Shown piece by piece: positions 1 to 12,239 of a DNA stretch of 64,000 nucleotides. Position 1 is the stretch's first letter. Every line of letters starts with the position of its first letter. The DNA is from Hemerocallis citrina. Lineage: Eukaryota > Streptophyta > Magnoliopsida > Asparagales > Asphodelaceae. Location of the stretch: positions 149,739,147 to 149,803,146 of the forward strand of contig CM030360.1 of assembly GCA_017893485.1 (NCBI GenBank), read 5' to 3'. The notes under the pieces were generated by a model. That model had not been told where the DNA came from. It was given only the letters and a program-made list of their open reading frames with translations, and ran no database searches. A program made the position numbers and the translations under genes.

Positions 1-3000
1 TATTCTTTCTGAACCGTATGTTGGAGTTGTTTTCAATATATATTCGTTTTATTTCATTTTGAGCTCTTTGTGTTTGATTGGTTGTCTTTTTGCTTAGTTC
101 TTCATCGAAATTTTGTTCTTTCTTTCATTTAGTTTTTGTCTTCTTTATTTTTGTTCTTGGGTGCTTGTGGAGGTGATTGGTTGTTATTCTTTTTCCAATC
201 CTATTGTTTGATCCCTAATAAGATTACCAAAGCCAAATTAAATTCCCAATCCTATTTGATATCCTATACAATTTGTATCCTAATTAAAACCCAATTAAAC
301 AAATCATACTACTACTCCTAATTACCCACAACCCAATTACCAGTAACCCTAGAACCCCATATATATATATATATATATCTCCCTCACACAAACCCTAACC
401 CTAATACCATAGTCTCTCTCTCTCTCTCCCGGCTACCCTCTCTCCCTCCTTGGCTGCGCCACAACTTGACGCCAGCCACCCCCCTTCATGCCCAGGCTGA
501 CCCCCCTTTCCCCCGTCACCTGCACCTAACCCGACCACCTCTCCCGACCTTCCCCTTGCCGCACCCGACCACCATCCCTCTCCTCATCCATCCATCGACT
601 CTTTCCCCGTTCCCTCCCTTCGGCGCCGTCGACGTGCAGCTAGGCCAGGCCGCACCCTGCCGTCGTCATCTCTCGCTCTCTTGATCTCTCTCTCGCTTTG
701 TGGAGCTTTGCTCGTGTGGTGATTTTTGCACGAGTTTGCTTGGATTCGTTGATTCGTGGATTTTCGTTCGTGGGTTTTGCTCGTTGTCGGGAATCCATTT
801 CCGTTACTCTTGATTTTTGTCGTTCTTCGTCTTCGGTTAAGGCAAGTAACTTGTACTTAAATTCCTTTGTATGATACAAGTCAAAAATACTACCTATAGT
901 GTAGTTGGGTCTAGAGACGACTCTTGTTTGTGTTATTCTTGATGGGTTTTGTCTCTATAGTGCTATTTGACTATAGATGACTCACGACATAAAATTTGAC
1001 ATGAAATAACTTAGGTTTTATCCGTTCTTGATTTGATTATGTATGTGAGACTTTTGTGAGAATTCATAATTTTGTTGAGACCCATGACATGCTAGATATC
1101 CTAATCCATGATGTTTGGACACTTGGTAGACTCGATTTCATGTTTGGTTGTGTTTTGAACAAGATTTGTATGATATATGTTGCGTTGTTGTTAAAGGAAA
1201 AAATCTATATTTTGTCGCTAATCTGTTTTGTTTGCTATTTTGGACTGTCTTGAAGTCAGTGTCTTAGTTCCAGTATAAAACAGGAGTTTTAGAGAATTTC
1301 GTCTATTTTCAAACTCCTCTGACCTTGCTCGATTTTGTTTTCGTATGTGTAAATTATGATTGTTTTACTACAGAGGTGTCGAACTTTTCCAGATTTCGTT
1401 TTTTGGTGTTTTTGATGACTAAATCATTTTAATAACTGTGTTACGCATATTATTTTGATCTAAAACTTTGGTCAGTATTTCTTTATCTAGTTAGGGATTA
1501 CCCAGAATTTTGGTGGATTTTATTGATGAGTTTTATATGACGTTTCATGCTCGTTTATGAAAACTATACTTGCTATATTTTACTCGCTGTTCTGTAAAGA
1601 ATTGTATTTTCACCCTGATTCCTTGTACTGTATGAAAATTTTAGTGAAATATGAAAGTATATTTTATCTATTTTCATATCCTTTTGGCGGAATTGGATTT
1701 CATTGCACTGGTTGCGAGATATCATAATTTTCGTACAGCAGTGTTGGGAGTTCCAGATTTGCCAAACTCTGGTTTTTTGATGTTTTCTTATTTTTGATGA
1801 CTGATCTAATTTTACTGGAAAATTAGAAAATTTTATATTTAGATACTGGACATATAGGAGAATACCTCAGATTTTTCGTGGATTTATTTAATGTGTTGTC
1901 ATTCTGTTTTCCTGTTCTTGAATTCGTTTTTCTGATTTCTGACGGAACCTATGTTCTGTATTCAAATCAGTTTTGAGCAATGTTTTTGTGAATTAATATA
2001 TGACTTATTTATACTCGCTAGATTCGGTTGGAAGTCTACTTTCTAGACTTTTTAACGGAATCAGATTTTGCATGTTTGTAACACTGGGAGTTACTGTTTT
2101 ACTACAGTATGATCTTGCTGGCCTAAACTTGATATTTATTTATTTTATTCTTTTATGAGATATCTTGCACTCGTACATATTTATCATGCAACTTGCACTT
2201 GTCACATGATCATGCCATGTTATTTTTGATATATTTTGTATATATACATGCTTGTTTGACATTAATAATAAATAACCAAGCCGGAGTTTAAGGGACAGTT
2301 CTAATAGTGGATAATTCAGAAACGTGTACTCGGAAGGGCATCCACTGATCCTGCGTGATTACTTGAGACATGATACTTGACACGTGATTACTTGATACTT
2401 GCACGCAAGACACGATACTTGCCACTTTCACAACTTGATACGTGATTACAGGATACATGATACTTGGAGGTTGGAGCTCGATTACTTGACTTGTCTCCGA
2501 GTATACTGCCTTCTATGGTCCATTGTGAAATCTAAAGCGAAACTGTTTGTTGTAGCAACCATGTATGGTGGGCTGCATGAAGTGCTACCTCGATAGTAAT
2601 CACTACAAGACTTGATACATGATACTTGAACATGATACATGCTTACTTGATACTTGACTACATGATACTTGAGACTTGAAACTTGACACTTGATACATGA
2701 TTACATGATACTTGACACTTGATGCATGTTTACATGATACTTAATTACTTGACATTTGATTCATGCCATTTACACTTGTTCACTTTGCCATGCTAGTTGC
2801 TTATTCTGACATCATGCTTATACCATGTTGCTAGTTAGTTTCCCCATGGACTTGTATCCTACATTATAAGTGGTCCGTAACTTGCAATTGACGGATACTT
2901 ATTTTTCTCTTTTCCTCTTTCCTGCATTCATTGAATTGTAGACTTTGGAGAACAGTATCTATACGGTATTTGTGACATGAAGTATTAGTGCTGGATTTTA

Positions 3001-3311
3001 TTATTTCTTGTAGTTTGTTTGAACAATATTGTATTTTGAGACTTGAATTTATTCTTCTATTTGGGCAATGTGATCCAAGATATTTGTTTTATTCAGATCA
3101 TGACTATTTGAGATTTATATAATTGGTTTCAAGTATTCTCGTTGGTATTTTGATTCACATGTGCATGTGGTTGATTCTTTTGCTTCGACTCTGATGATTC
3201 TTGTGAATGTTGTAAAGATTCTTGAAACAGCTTATGGATGATGAAAATCATTTGCTGGGCTTTTGTCTCATATCCGTATTCCGTATCCTTTTTGGGATGC
3301 GGGGCGTGACA
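1..3311 (+). mobile_element. 3' part of a long LTR (Ty3-like, left end outside window)
   Basis: No long coding frame. The layout resembles the giant LTRs at 35692 and 42342: an AT dinucleotide run (361-378), a CT-rich leader (about 410-640), a GTAAGT-like splice-donor context (GGCAAGTAAC near 841), then about 2.3 kb of AT-rich sequence ending in GGGGCGTGACA at 3311. Plant Ty3 LTRs often end in GTGACA or GTTACA. No primer-binding site follows 3311, so this is a 3' LTR or a solo LTR. A start in TG is not found, so it may lie to the left of the window. The assignment is an inference from layout and terminus. Confidence 0.4.
2360..2765. repeat. degenerate short tandem repeat (ACTTGATACATGAT-like)
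   Basis: About 400 bp made of variants of ACTTGATAC and ATGATACTTG with irregular spacing. It lies inside the LTR-like segment and has no coding potential. Confidence 0.6.
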
Positions 3312-3347
3312 GTTAATTTAAGGCTTAAATGGTTTATTTTCCTTCAG

Positions 3348-3740
3348 TCAAAGATGCAACGACCTTGTACTCCAACACCTGGTAACTACTACCTTGGACT
3401 GAAGAATGCTCGCGACGTTAAGTTCTTTCTTTTTCCCTCACCACTATCAAGAGGTTGCATTCTAATCATTCAATATTTATAACCAGAGTGTTCTTATTTA
3501 TTTATTAATTAGATATTTTCTGTTTCAGGCTACCGTTATGAATGTAGCAGGTACTGTGGGGGCCGTGAGGATTATGGTGATGGATATGACAGGTCACCAA
3601 GGCGATCTTCTTATCGCAGTAGTTGTGATTGTTCCCTTCAGTGATCTCCTTATGGAGGCAGATCAAGCTTTCTTACCTCTGAACCAAACCCCATATATGT
3701 ACCTTCTTGTAACTGGAAGGAAGAATTATTCAACTGTTGT
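3348..3740 (+). pseudogene. SR45a / transformer-2-like splicing factor, truncated remnant
   Basis: Two exon-like blocks are visible. The first follows a TTCCTTCAG acceptor at 3347 and encodes RPCTPTPGNYYLGLKNARD, which matches the RTPTPGxYLGL segment after the RRM of plant SR45a/Tra2-like splicing factors. The second starts at 3529 after TTTCAG and encodes a GYRYE...GGREDYGDGYDRSPRRSSYRS stretch of arginine, serine, tyrosine and glycine. Three signs of decay are present. The donor after 3417 reads G-TTAAG instead of G-GTAAG. There is a TGA at 3642-3644 where the family usually has arginine. The upstream RRM exons are absent and replaced by LTR sequence. The parent would be a nuclear regulator of alternative splicing. 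Confidence 0.6.
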
Positions 3741-3744
3741 TCTT

Positions 3745-4135
3745 TTACTGCTATTTGTCTGCGTGTTATATTTCGAAATCATCTTGTATGGAATTCAGGA
3801 GAGCTTTAAGACCATTTTGGTTGCCCATAATTGAATGTTTGCATTAACTTCAGGTTCAAATTTTATTATGTGCAATTTTGGTTCCTATTTAGTTTCTATC
3901 TTTCATGTTGTTGTAATTTGTTATTGAGTTGTCTGGCACCTAAAGCATGTTAATTGTGTTGCATTGACTTGCCGCATTTGCTAAATATAAACTAAAAGTT
4001 ATTCAGTGGGGGATGTGATTCATGTGAAGATTATTAGACACGGGATATGGGATAGGCCATTGTATCTGAAAGTTTTGTTCGGTTATTGGCCAGGAATTGT
4101 AATGACCTTTAATAACATTTGACATAAAAAATGTT
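3745..4135. other. non-coding sequence
   Basis: AT-rich sequence following the SR45a-like remnant, possibly its 3' untranslated region or intron. No open frame, RNA gene or repeat boundary could be supported. Confidence 0.4.
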
Positions 4136-4139
4136 GTTG

Positions 4140-4445
4140 CTTTCATAGCGTTTTCAAAACGCTATCAATTGACAGCATTTTAAAACGCTATCAAACAATA
4201 GCATTTTGGAAATGCTATCAAATCAACAGCTATCAATAAGAAACATTCTTGAAATGCTATAAAAAGCATAGCGTTTCCATAAAATGCTATCAAAACGAAG
4301 GTGTTTCTGAAATGCTATAAAATGCACACCGTTTCCACAAAACTCTATATAGATATTATAGTGTGGGCTATGATAGCATTTTCAAAATGCTATCGCAGAC
4401 CTTCTATAGCATTTTACAAATGCTATCAAATGTCATATATGTTGT
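4140..4445. repeat. block of AGCATTTT...AAAATGCTATC inverted repeats (subterminal type)
   Basis: About ten copies of a short palindromic unit (ATAGCATTTTCAAAATGCTA and variants) occur on both strands. Such clusters are typical of subterminal regions of CACTA and similar DNA transposons. TTATAGTG near 4353-4361 would read CACTATAA on the other strand, which fits a CACTA end, but no matching second end or TSD was found. The block stops where LINE sequence begins. Confidence 0.4.
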
Positions 4446-6010
4446 ATACGCCTTTTCAAAATCTAATTTGAATAGAAATCCAACAGTCTTCTCCTTGTTA
4501 CCCCTGTATATCACTTCCTGTGCAGAGGCAACACTATCCATAATGTCCCTACTAAACCCACTTTAAGACTCTCCCACTATGTCGTTCAGATGTGGTGCCA
4601 ATCTTTGCGCCAACACCTTTGTGATAATGTTGAAAGATCCATTCAACAAGCTAATAGGTCTTAAATCTTCCACTCTAGTAACCTCGCTCTTCTTAGGGAT
4701 TAATATGATATTAGCGTCGTTAATCCTGTCTAAATTTGCCCTTCCTTCAAATAGATCTTGGAATATCTTCATCAAATCTCCCCTGATAATTTTCCAATAA
4801 TACCAGTAAAAGAAAATAAGAAGACTATCAGGACTAGAGCCTTATCTTGTTCTAATCCTTTGATAGCAAGACGCACTTCTTCCTCTGTGAAGTTGTTCTC
4901 GATTCCATTGCTTCCATCAATCTTGGATGAACTCCACATCTTCGATATCATCTTACATCTATTAACTTTGCACGACCCCAGTAAATCTTTATATCTTTCG
5001 TTTATATGCTGTCTAATTTCTTCATCAATCTCATTCCAGCTGTCCCCCACCATTAACCTATAAATGGAGTTTTCCCTTCTTCTACCATTAGTCATCTTAT
5101 GGAAAAATTTAGTGTTGGCATCTCCCTCTTTCAACCACTACACCCTTGATCGCTGCCTCCAATACCGTTCCTCCATGTCAACTATTAGTTGAATCTCCAG
5201 TCTACAGTTTGACAATTCCTCGCTCTCAGTCCCTATCAAATCCCTCTCCTCCTGCACCATTTCTAAGGCCTTCACTTTATTACCCAATTCTTATCTCTTT
5301 CTTCTGATATGACCAAAAACCTGCCTTGCCCAGTCCTTTAATTTCTTACGAAGTTTCTTGTTTTTTCAATCCAAATTCCCACCACTGACACGTCTTTGGT
5401 ACCTGCTTTCCATGAATCTTCGATGATCTAGCGAATATTGCTATTCAACCAAGCTTTCTCAAACCTGAATGGATGATGCACTATCCACGAACTCCCTCTT
5501 GTATCTAAAGCAAGTGGCATGTGATCGGACGTGAATCATGTCATAGATTGAACACCAGCTAACGGGTAGACATCCTGCCAATCTGTGGACACTAGAATCC
5601 TATCCAACTTCGCCAGGGTTGGAGTTTCTTGCATATTCGTCCAGGTGAACCTCTTATCTGCCGGCTCGATTTCCATAAGCTCTAACTCATCGATAATGGA
5701 ATTGAAATTATCCCTATCCTGAGTACTTGCTCCTCTACCTCTATGTTCGAATTGGAATATGGTAATATTGAAATCCCTACCACTTACCCAAGGACCCATG
5801 CAGCGTCTTCTAATGTTTCTAATTTCGTCCCACAGATGACCCCGCCATCTAGAATCATAAGGGTCGTACACCGAAGTCACCAAGTGCTCCCAATAGTCAC
5901 ACATACGCATAATTTCTCTGTTTAGTAATATAAATGAGCGGTTGGTGTACAATTTTTTCTTCTTTTTCCCGTGTGAGGCTAGGAGCCCTCTAAGACTACA
6001 TCGCACAGAC
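4446..6010 (-). pseudogene. LINE ORF2 fragment, endonuclease to first half of RT (inverted part)
   Basis: Read on the minus strand, 6006-5536 encodes an AP-endonuclease segment (GRDFN, FTWTNMQ, AKLDRILVS). Then 5134-4772 gives the linker and RT entry (EGDANTKFFHKM, FTEEEVRLAIKGL), and 4775-4450 gives RT with LRPISLLNG and FKLDFEKAY. The sequence stops abruptly inside RT motif A at about 4447. Stops and frame changes make it non-functional. The endonuclease N-terminus is missing because the right edge joins the plus-strand LINE 3' part at about 6010-6020. The family is plant L1-type, which copies itself by target-primed reverse transcription. Confidence 0.85.
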
Positions 6011-6900
6011 TGGGGTGAAGTGCTCCAGACAGAAAATCTTAGGGCTGGAGAACAATGGCTCTTTCACAGTCCGCTTCTTGTACAACCGTATCAACTTTCA
6101 GGGATGTAGGCCTAGGTGGGCTACGATCCTCTGGAAGGCAAAGACGCCATTCAAAGTCATGGTATTCCTCTGGTTGGTGCTTAATAATGTAATCCTGACT
6201 AAAGAGAACCCAACCAAAAGACAACCAAACATTGCGACCAACTGTGGGTTCTTCAACAATCATATGGAGTTACTGAACCACCTGTTCAATGATTGCCAGC
6301 GGAGTAAGGCACCACTGGTTGAGATTTTGTCGGCCTTAGGTACGAGTGAGTATCCCAACACAGAATTTGTGGATTGGTCCCAAATTTGCCACTATCCGAC
6401 ACGTGATGAAAGAGGCGTGGTACATCGCTATCGCTGCTACGACGTGAGTTTTATAGCTTGACAGAAATAACTTTTACTTTCGTGGAAATTGTAATAATAC
6501 TTCTGAAATTTTAACTCATATCATGTATCTTATTTCCTTTTGGGCTACATCTGCTGCCACATGGCCGAGAGGGAAGGTCGCTAGAGCCTTCCAGATAGAC
6601 GAGTACGATGATGAGGAGGTAGAGTTTGGACCTACTTTAGATTGAACGGATAAACGACATTCAGATACTCACTTTCCAGAGTTCCGTTGGAAGGACTGCT
6701 ATTTTGTACTTATTTTCTTTTGTACATGTTATATTGTATGTTGGTATCACTTTTGGATATCTCACCCGTTGTTGGAGGTTCATGTTTTATTTTATATTTT
6801 ATAGTTTTGTGTACATTTTCTCAGTACTTTGTAGTTATTTTATTAAAATCTTATTAATGAGACATGATAGCTGTATTCCACTTATCCTTTCAAAATAAAA
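6011..6900 (+). pseudogene. LINE ORF2 C-terminus (zf-RVT) and 3' UTR (sense part)
   Basis: Plus-strand 6015-6640 encodes the reverse-transcriptase zinc-binding region: NGSFTVRFLYNRI, AKTPFKVMVFLWLVLNN, NCGFFNNHMELLNHLFNDC, DWSQICHYPTRDERG, then a C-terminus ending near 6643. The second cysteine of CGFC has become phenylalanine. The 3' UTR runs to an A-rich end near 6890-6905. The zf-RVT text closely resembles that of the LINE at 29663-33565 (FLWLVLNYAILTRENLVKR), so both belong to one family. The inverted neighbour on the left is probably part of the same insertion. Confidence 0.8.
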
Positions 6901-6904
6901 TAAA

Positions 6905-7221
6905 TTTGAGTTTGGCTTTCCACATTTTTACTGCAGTGCAAGATGCATCAATGTGCTAATCTCTTTCGTTAAAGAAGAACAGGAAAAAAAAGATCCTTGA
7001 GAATTAAGTTCGCAGCTAATCTACTATGCAAATTTAGTTAATTTTACCTGCATTTAAACTTTAAAACTTGCACTAGGTTTTAAGGTTACTTCCCAAATCC
7101 CAATCAACTTCAGCAATCTCCCCAACAAACTGGACCCCACCTATAGATCGGTGTCTGCCCCATCATCCTGTCCGCCAACAAAGCTTCAACATCCCCGCAC
7201 GTGAGCGCCTTTAAGCACCTC
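6905..7221. promoter_or_regulatory. displaced distal promoter of the BIG GRAIN 1-like gene (inferred)
   Basis: This unique sequence lies directly left of the foldback element. The TSD CAAAAACCAA at 7222-7231 is repeated at 22602-22611, so before insertion this segment was contiguous with the region just upstream of the gene at 22760. It contains a G-box core CACGTG at 7198-7203. Promoter function is inferred from position only. Confidence 0.45.
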
Positions 7222-7354
7222 CAAAAACCAAGAATTTTTTCCGTACCACCAATTTTTTAAAAATATTGGTCAAACTGACCCACTTTTAAAAATATTAACC
7301 AAATTGGTCATGTTTTGAAAGATTACTGATAATAGCGGCATATGTTATTTTGAT

Positions 7355-7526
7355 GGGTAATGCTACACCTACAACCTTTACAACCTTACAATCTTAGGTG
7401 GGGCAATCTCATTGGAGATGTGTACAACCCACTACAACCTACTCTACAGTACATTTCAATAAAATTGTGCCACCTAAGGTTGTAAAAGAAAGGTTGTAAG
7501 AAAAGGTTGTAGGTGTAGCATTACCC
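7355..7526. mobile_element. 172-bp MITE, Mutator-type
   Basis: A perfect 25-bp terminal inverted repeat begins GGGTAATGCTACACCTACAA. The element is flanked by the 9-bp direct repeat TATTTTGAT (7346-7354 and 7527-7535). A 9-bp TSD and short TIRs fit a non-autonomous Mutator-like element. It has no coding capacity and sits inside the left arm of the foldback element. A related, more diverged copy is at 57239-57425. Confidence 0.9.
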
Positions 7527-7535
7527 TATTTTGAT

Positions 7536-7909
7536 AGGCTAATTTTGAAAAAAACCCCTCGAACTATGGTCTTTATGCAGAAAATCCCTATGATCTTTTT
7601 TATGCAGAAAACCCCCTGAACTATTATTGCGAAAAATCCACCCCGCCAACGTGAGACTTCTGCTAAAGTTGAGGGAGGTTTTTGACAATAATGCGAAAGA
7701 TATATGATGTTTTTTGAAACAACTTGCAAAGATGAATGAGGTTATCTGATACAAGTAGAAAAGTTATATGTGGTTTTTTGAAATACTTCAGGGGGAATTT
7801 TTTTCAACAACAGTAGTTCATGGGGGTTTTCTGCATAAGAAAAGGTCAGGAGGGTTTTCTGCAAAAAGACCATAGTTCAAGGGGTTTTTTTTTTTTTTCA
7901 AATTTAGCC
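7536..7909. mobile_element. 374-bp TIR element, Mutator-type
   Basis: Terminal inverted repeats of about 50 bp start AGGCTAATTTTGAAAAAAACC and contain CCCCTCGAACTATGGTC; the right end is the complement. It is flanked by TATTTTGAT at 7527-7535 and again at 7910-7918. It therefore shares its left TSD copy with the right TSD copy of the adjacent 172-bp MITE. Non-coding. Confidence 0.8.
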
Positions 7910-7918
7910 TATTTTGAT

Positions 7919-8800
7919 ATTATTGTTGTCAATAGCAGCACCTGTAATTTTTTTTCCCGATGCCGCTCTTAGAAGTAACGTCGTCAATATATCCCGCATT
8001 TACTAAGGAGTTATCTGACTTGAAAAAAATAATTGTAAGAGAAAAAATCTTATAATTGATGCTGCTATTCCCAATAACAACATAATTAGTCTGATGTCGC
8101 TATTGACAATAACGACATCAGTATAATCCACATCCTGTACTCCAAATTTCGTGCATGTACATCAACTTCAAGCTTGATTTCAATCTTGATGCAACTAGTA
8201 TCTCTCAAAACTTAAAACATAAAAGTTGTAGAGATTTTTTTTGGCATTTTAAATCATCACAATCGGAGTTCAGATGATAGAGTTATTCACAGATTACGTA
8301 GCGATGTCGAAACTGTCCAAAATCAGTTATAGTTTCGACATTGCAATTTCGACATCGCTTCGTAATCTTGGCATAACTCTATCATCCGTACTCCAATTGA
8401 GATGACTCAAAATGATATAGAATACCAAGAAAAATATGTACAACTTTTATGTTTTGAGTTTTGAGAGATACTGGCTGCATTAAGGTCAAAATTAAGCTTG
8501 AAGTTGATGCACTTACACGAAAGTTGGAGTACAGCTATGGATTATACTGATGCCGCTATTGGCAACAGCAACATCAGGATAATTACGTCGTTATTGAGAA
8601 TATCAACATCAGTTATAAGATTTTTTCTCTTCCAATTTTTTCTTAAGTCAGAGAACTTTGTAAGTGAATTCGAGATATACTGATATCATTATACCCAATA
8701 GCGGCAACGATTTTTTTTAATAAAAATTTACAGGTGTTGCTATTGACAACAACGACATCAAAATAACAGATTCATTATTGTCAATAACACTTTATGCTTA
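7919..8800. repeat. central long inverted repeat of the foldback element
   Basis: Left-arm sequence 7919-8312 is complementary to 8347-8790 with modest mismatch. Both arms carry copies of a smaller palindrome built from GATGTCGCTATTGACAATAA and its complement. Transcription through here would give a hairpin with more than 390 paired bases. Confidence 0.85.
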
Positions 8801-8914
8801 TGGGTCAAAAACTTAATCAGTTGGATAAATATTTTCGAAATTTTTTTCCAAACTGTCCCACTTTTTGCAAGTTTTTTCCAAACCGCCCTAGTTTTTTTTT
8901 AATTCCCAAAAAAT

Positions 8915-9170
8915 TCCATTCGGTCTTTGAAAGACCGAGTTTAGTTAAAGAGCACGCGGTTTTTCAAAGACCGAGTGTTAAACTTGGATTTTCCGAAGTC
9001 TAACACTCGGTCTTTGAAAGACCGAGTTTAGTTAAAGAGCACGCGGTTTTTCAAAGACCGAGTGTTAAACTTGGATTTTCCGAAGTCTAACACTCGGTCT
9101 TTGAAAGACCGAGTTTGAAAGACCGAGTTAGTTTTAACTAAACTCGGTCTTTCAAAGACCGAGTGTCGAT
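8915..9170. repeat. left TIR palindrome array of the MULE
   Basis: Repeated copies of the self-complementary core CGGTCTTTGAAAGACCG lie in direct-repeat units of about 87 bp (TTTAGTTAAAGAGCACGCGG and TTGGATTTTCCGAAGTCT between palindromes). Two near-identical units are followed by a partial one. The same cores occur at 12838-13380 and 22330-22480. Confidence 0.85.
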
Positions 9171-10037
9171 TGATGGGGTTATTTCAGATCTGTTTCTTTC
9201 TTCTTCTTCTCTACTTTATTCTATTCAATATACTCTACCTCTCTCCTTCAACGAAACCCATCGCCGCCCTAGTTATTTTTTTGGTTGATTTTTCCTCAAA
9301 TTGATCGATTCACTCCCCAAAACCGAGTCATCTAATCGTCTTTTGATTTCCCCCATCCTTTTTCCCTAAATTTGAATCTTTCTTTAAACCCTAAAATCCT
9401 AAATCCCAATATCTTAGATCTCGTTTAATTTCGTCTTCGGTGGGGAAAGATCTTGGTTGAAGGACCTAGAAGTACTCTACATTGTCACTATCAAGCTTTG
9501 GAATCTCCTACTCGAACGATATATTTATCAAGTTTTTGCTAATTAAACTTTGTGTTAAGTGAATTGAGTTAAGCTTTTGCATTAACTAGATAACAATGCC
9601 ATTAACGAAAATTTTGTGGTAAGTCATTATGGTTTATTTTGGTTGTTTAAGTGAATTGAGTTATGAAGGAGAGATACAGTTGATGTGTTATTGTTGACAA
9701 TGTAGAGTAGCAAATGCCAATTTTTGTTGACAATGTAGAGTAGCAAATGTTGTTCATTTTAGTTTTAATTAGAAAATGAAAAAAAAACAAGTAATGTAGC
9801 AAATAACAATTTTGTTGACGATGTTGGTCATATATATGACAATATTGGTGATTTTCTTGATAATGTAGAGTAGCCATTGTTGTTAATTTTAGTTTTAATT
9901 AGAGAATGAAAAAAACAAGTAGAGTAGCAAATGACATTGTTATCTAGCAATTGTTGTTAATGTTGGTTTTGATATCTAGGTTATGTGTAGTTAATAACAA
10001 TTTTGTTGAAGTTGTAGTGATTTCTATTTTATCGTAA
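9171..10037. other. MULE left untranslated and promoter region
   Basis: A CT-rich leader-like stretch (9190-9260) is followed by AT-rich sequence with repeated GTAGAGTAGCAAATG-type motifs (about 9700-9960). No coding frame was recognised. It lies between the left terminal repeat and the PMD gene and probably holds its promoter and 5' UTR. Confidence 0.45.
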
Positions 10038-12239
10038 ATGGCATGCACAATAGGGAACATGGAGGAAGGAGAAAGTAGTAGACCTCAACGTGGCGATGGA
10101 GCACGTACTCGCGGTGGACGTGGTCGTGGTCGTGGTCGTGGTCGTGCTCGTACCGAGAGTACTAATGTAAGTAATTAACTGTTGATTCTAATACAATTAT
10201 ATGAAATTTCGGTCTATTGATGTAAATGTTATTGTTATGTAGGTTCAAATCAATCCAAATGAGGCGGGTACTTCTTCTTCAGTCCCTTTATCATCGTATA
10301 TCCCTTATGGAGGCCCAGGACCCCTCGACCCTTCACTCCTCACTTTTCAACCGTTACATCGATCGCAGAATGTATGGAACGGTGAGTCTACAGAGTGCCG
10401 CTTTAGGGCCGGTCATCCACTTCCTATGCACCCACGGATACACGAGATACTAAGAGACTGTGGATTATACGGTATTTCTAGGATGACCTCCATCAAGTGC
10501 GATCGACATCTTCTGGAAGCACTTCTTGAAAGATGGAGGCCTAAGACACACTCCTTTCACTTGCCAGTTGAGGAGATGACAGTGACTTTGTAGGACGTCT
10601 CCATAATCACCGGGCTTCAAATCGATGGAGAGAAAGTCACAGGTACAATGAACTTCGACCCGGTTTATATAGTCGAGGAGTACTTAGGTGTCAAAGTTGA
10701 AACCGGTGCGATTAGTGGTAAATTTATTCGGTTGAAGTGGTTGAAGGACACCTTTAGGAATAAATTGAATGAAGGTTCAACTGCGGCGGAGGTGGAGTGC
10801 AATTGCAGGGCCTACATCCTCACGCTATTTGGCACTGTATTGTTTCCAAATTCGTCAAGTAATGCTGTTTTGTTGATGTTCTTGCCACTAATTGCCAATC
10901 TAGAAAACGTTAGTCGTTACAATTGGGGTAGTGCCTTACTGTCATCACTGTACCAGAGTTTGTGTTTGGCCAGTATAGGTTTTGTGCAGATGAATGGGCC
11001 TATGATTTTACTTCAAATCTGGAATTGGGAGCGCATTCACATCAGTTGGCCCGTAGTACGGATCCAATCTCCGCACTGGATACATCTTCCCGATGACGTG
11101 CACATGCTACCTCCTATCGGTGTTTATTGGACCAGCAAACTTACATGGACAGCCAACCCCAACAGGTGCTTAACGTACTACCGCGATGAGTTGGAAAGGC
11201 TGGCAGCAGATTGTGTCATGTGGCTTCCTTACACGGAGGAGCGTGTACTTTGACTACCGCCTAATTGCACGTACAGGTGTGATTTGTGGCTGACGAAAGC
11301 ACCTTTAATCAACTTTGGGGTTGTTGAGTTCTACTACCTCGATAGACTGCTATGCCATTTTGGTCTTCACCAAAGGATTCCGGTTGCCGAGCCATTCAAT
11401 GCGGAAATCCACAATATTACTGGAATGGGTCGACAGCCCGGACACAATTGGGCTGTATGCTTCGCTACGTATGTTCAGAGATGGAATGTACACCGGTTCG
11501 ACGAAATAATCGGTGACATTCCTCCGTTTGACCTCACGGTGCATGCGGCGTACATGGCTTGGTACGAGAGAGTGACTAGACGATATATCTCTCTGATGTT
11601 GCAGACTCCTGCTGGAGTGGTAGTCTCGATCCGTCGACCAGGGGCCGAACCAGCAGATCAACATTCCATGAAGCTGCCTATGTACCAACCGAAGAGATCC
11701 ACTGTTCGCAAATTTGTAAGTTTTAAAGTTTCGTTTTATTTTTTTAAGTTTTGTCAAAAATTTGTTTTTATATATGTATGTATATACGTAAGTACCATAT
11801 TCTTTCAACTGTTCATAATTGTCAGTTGAGTCAGGCTTGGGCCATAGCAAAGAAATGTGCTACTTTGTTGAATAGCAACTTCGCGGATCAGACGAAGGAA
11901 ACCATACGGGAGATGATTACGTGTTGCCGTGCACAAGCTGATCTTGTGGGCAAGGGAGCAACATTAGATGTAATACTAAGGACTCCCACACATCGAACCA
12001 GCGGCCGTTCTGGTCTCCGACGAAAGAGAGTTGTTCGAAGGCCCCCACCTCATCCTCCAAGCAAATCAGAAGACGAAGAACAAGCAGGGAGTGAGATTCA
12101 AGGGGAGGGGATACAACAAGTAGTAGGGGGTGAGATTCAAGAAGAGGAGAATATCCCAATGTCCGGTGTCACACAGGCTACTCCACAACGTGGTAGAAGG
12201 CAACGGAGACCCATTAACTTCTTCACACCCGACCCTTGA
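10038..12239 (+). pseudogene. plant mobile domain (PMD, MAIN-like / PP7 long-form-like) gene, broken
   Basis: Three exons keep one frame: 10038-10166, 10243-11715 and 11826-12239, with GTAAGT and GTAAG donors and TAG and CAG acceptors. Exon 1 encodes an RGRGRGRGR tract. Exon 2 covers the PMD: HPRIHEILRDCGLYGI, LLEALLERWRPKTHSFHLP, EMTVTL-stop-DVSIITGLQIDG, LFGTVLFPNSS, LQIWNWERI and WLTKAPLINFGVVEFY. The C-terminus is acidic and basic low-complexity. In-frame stops lie at 10591-10593 (TAG, a glutamine in relatives) and 11251-11253 (TGA). PMD proteins occur as host genes (MAIN/MAIL, meristem maintenance and silencing) and inside MULE and Ty3 elements; position shows this is an element-borne copy. 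Confidence 0.85.
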
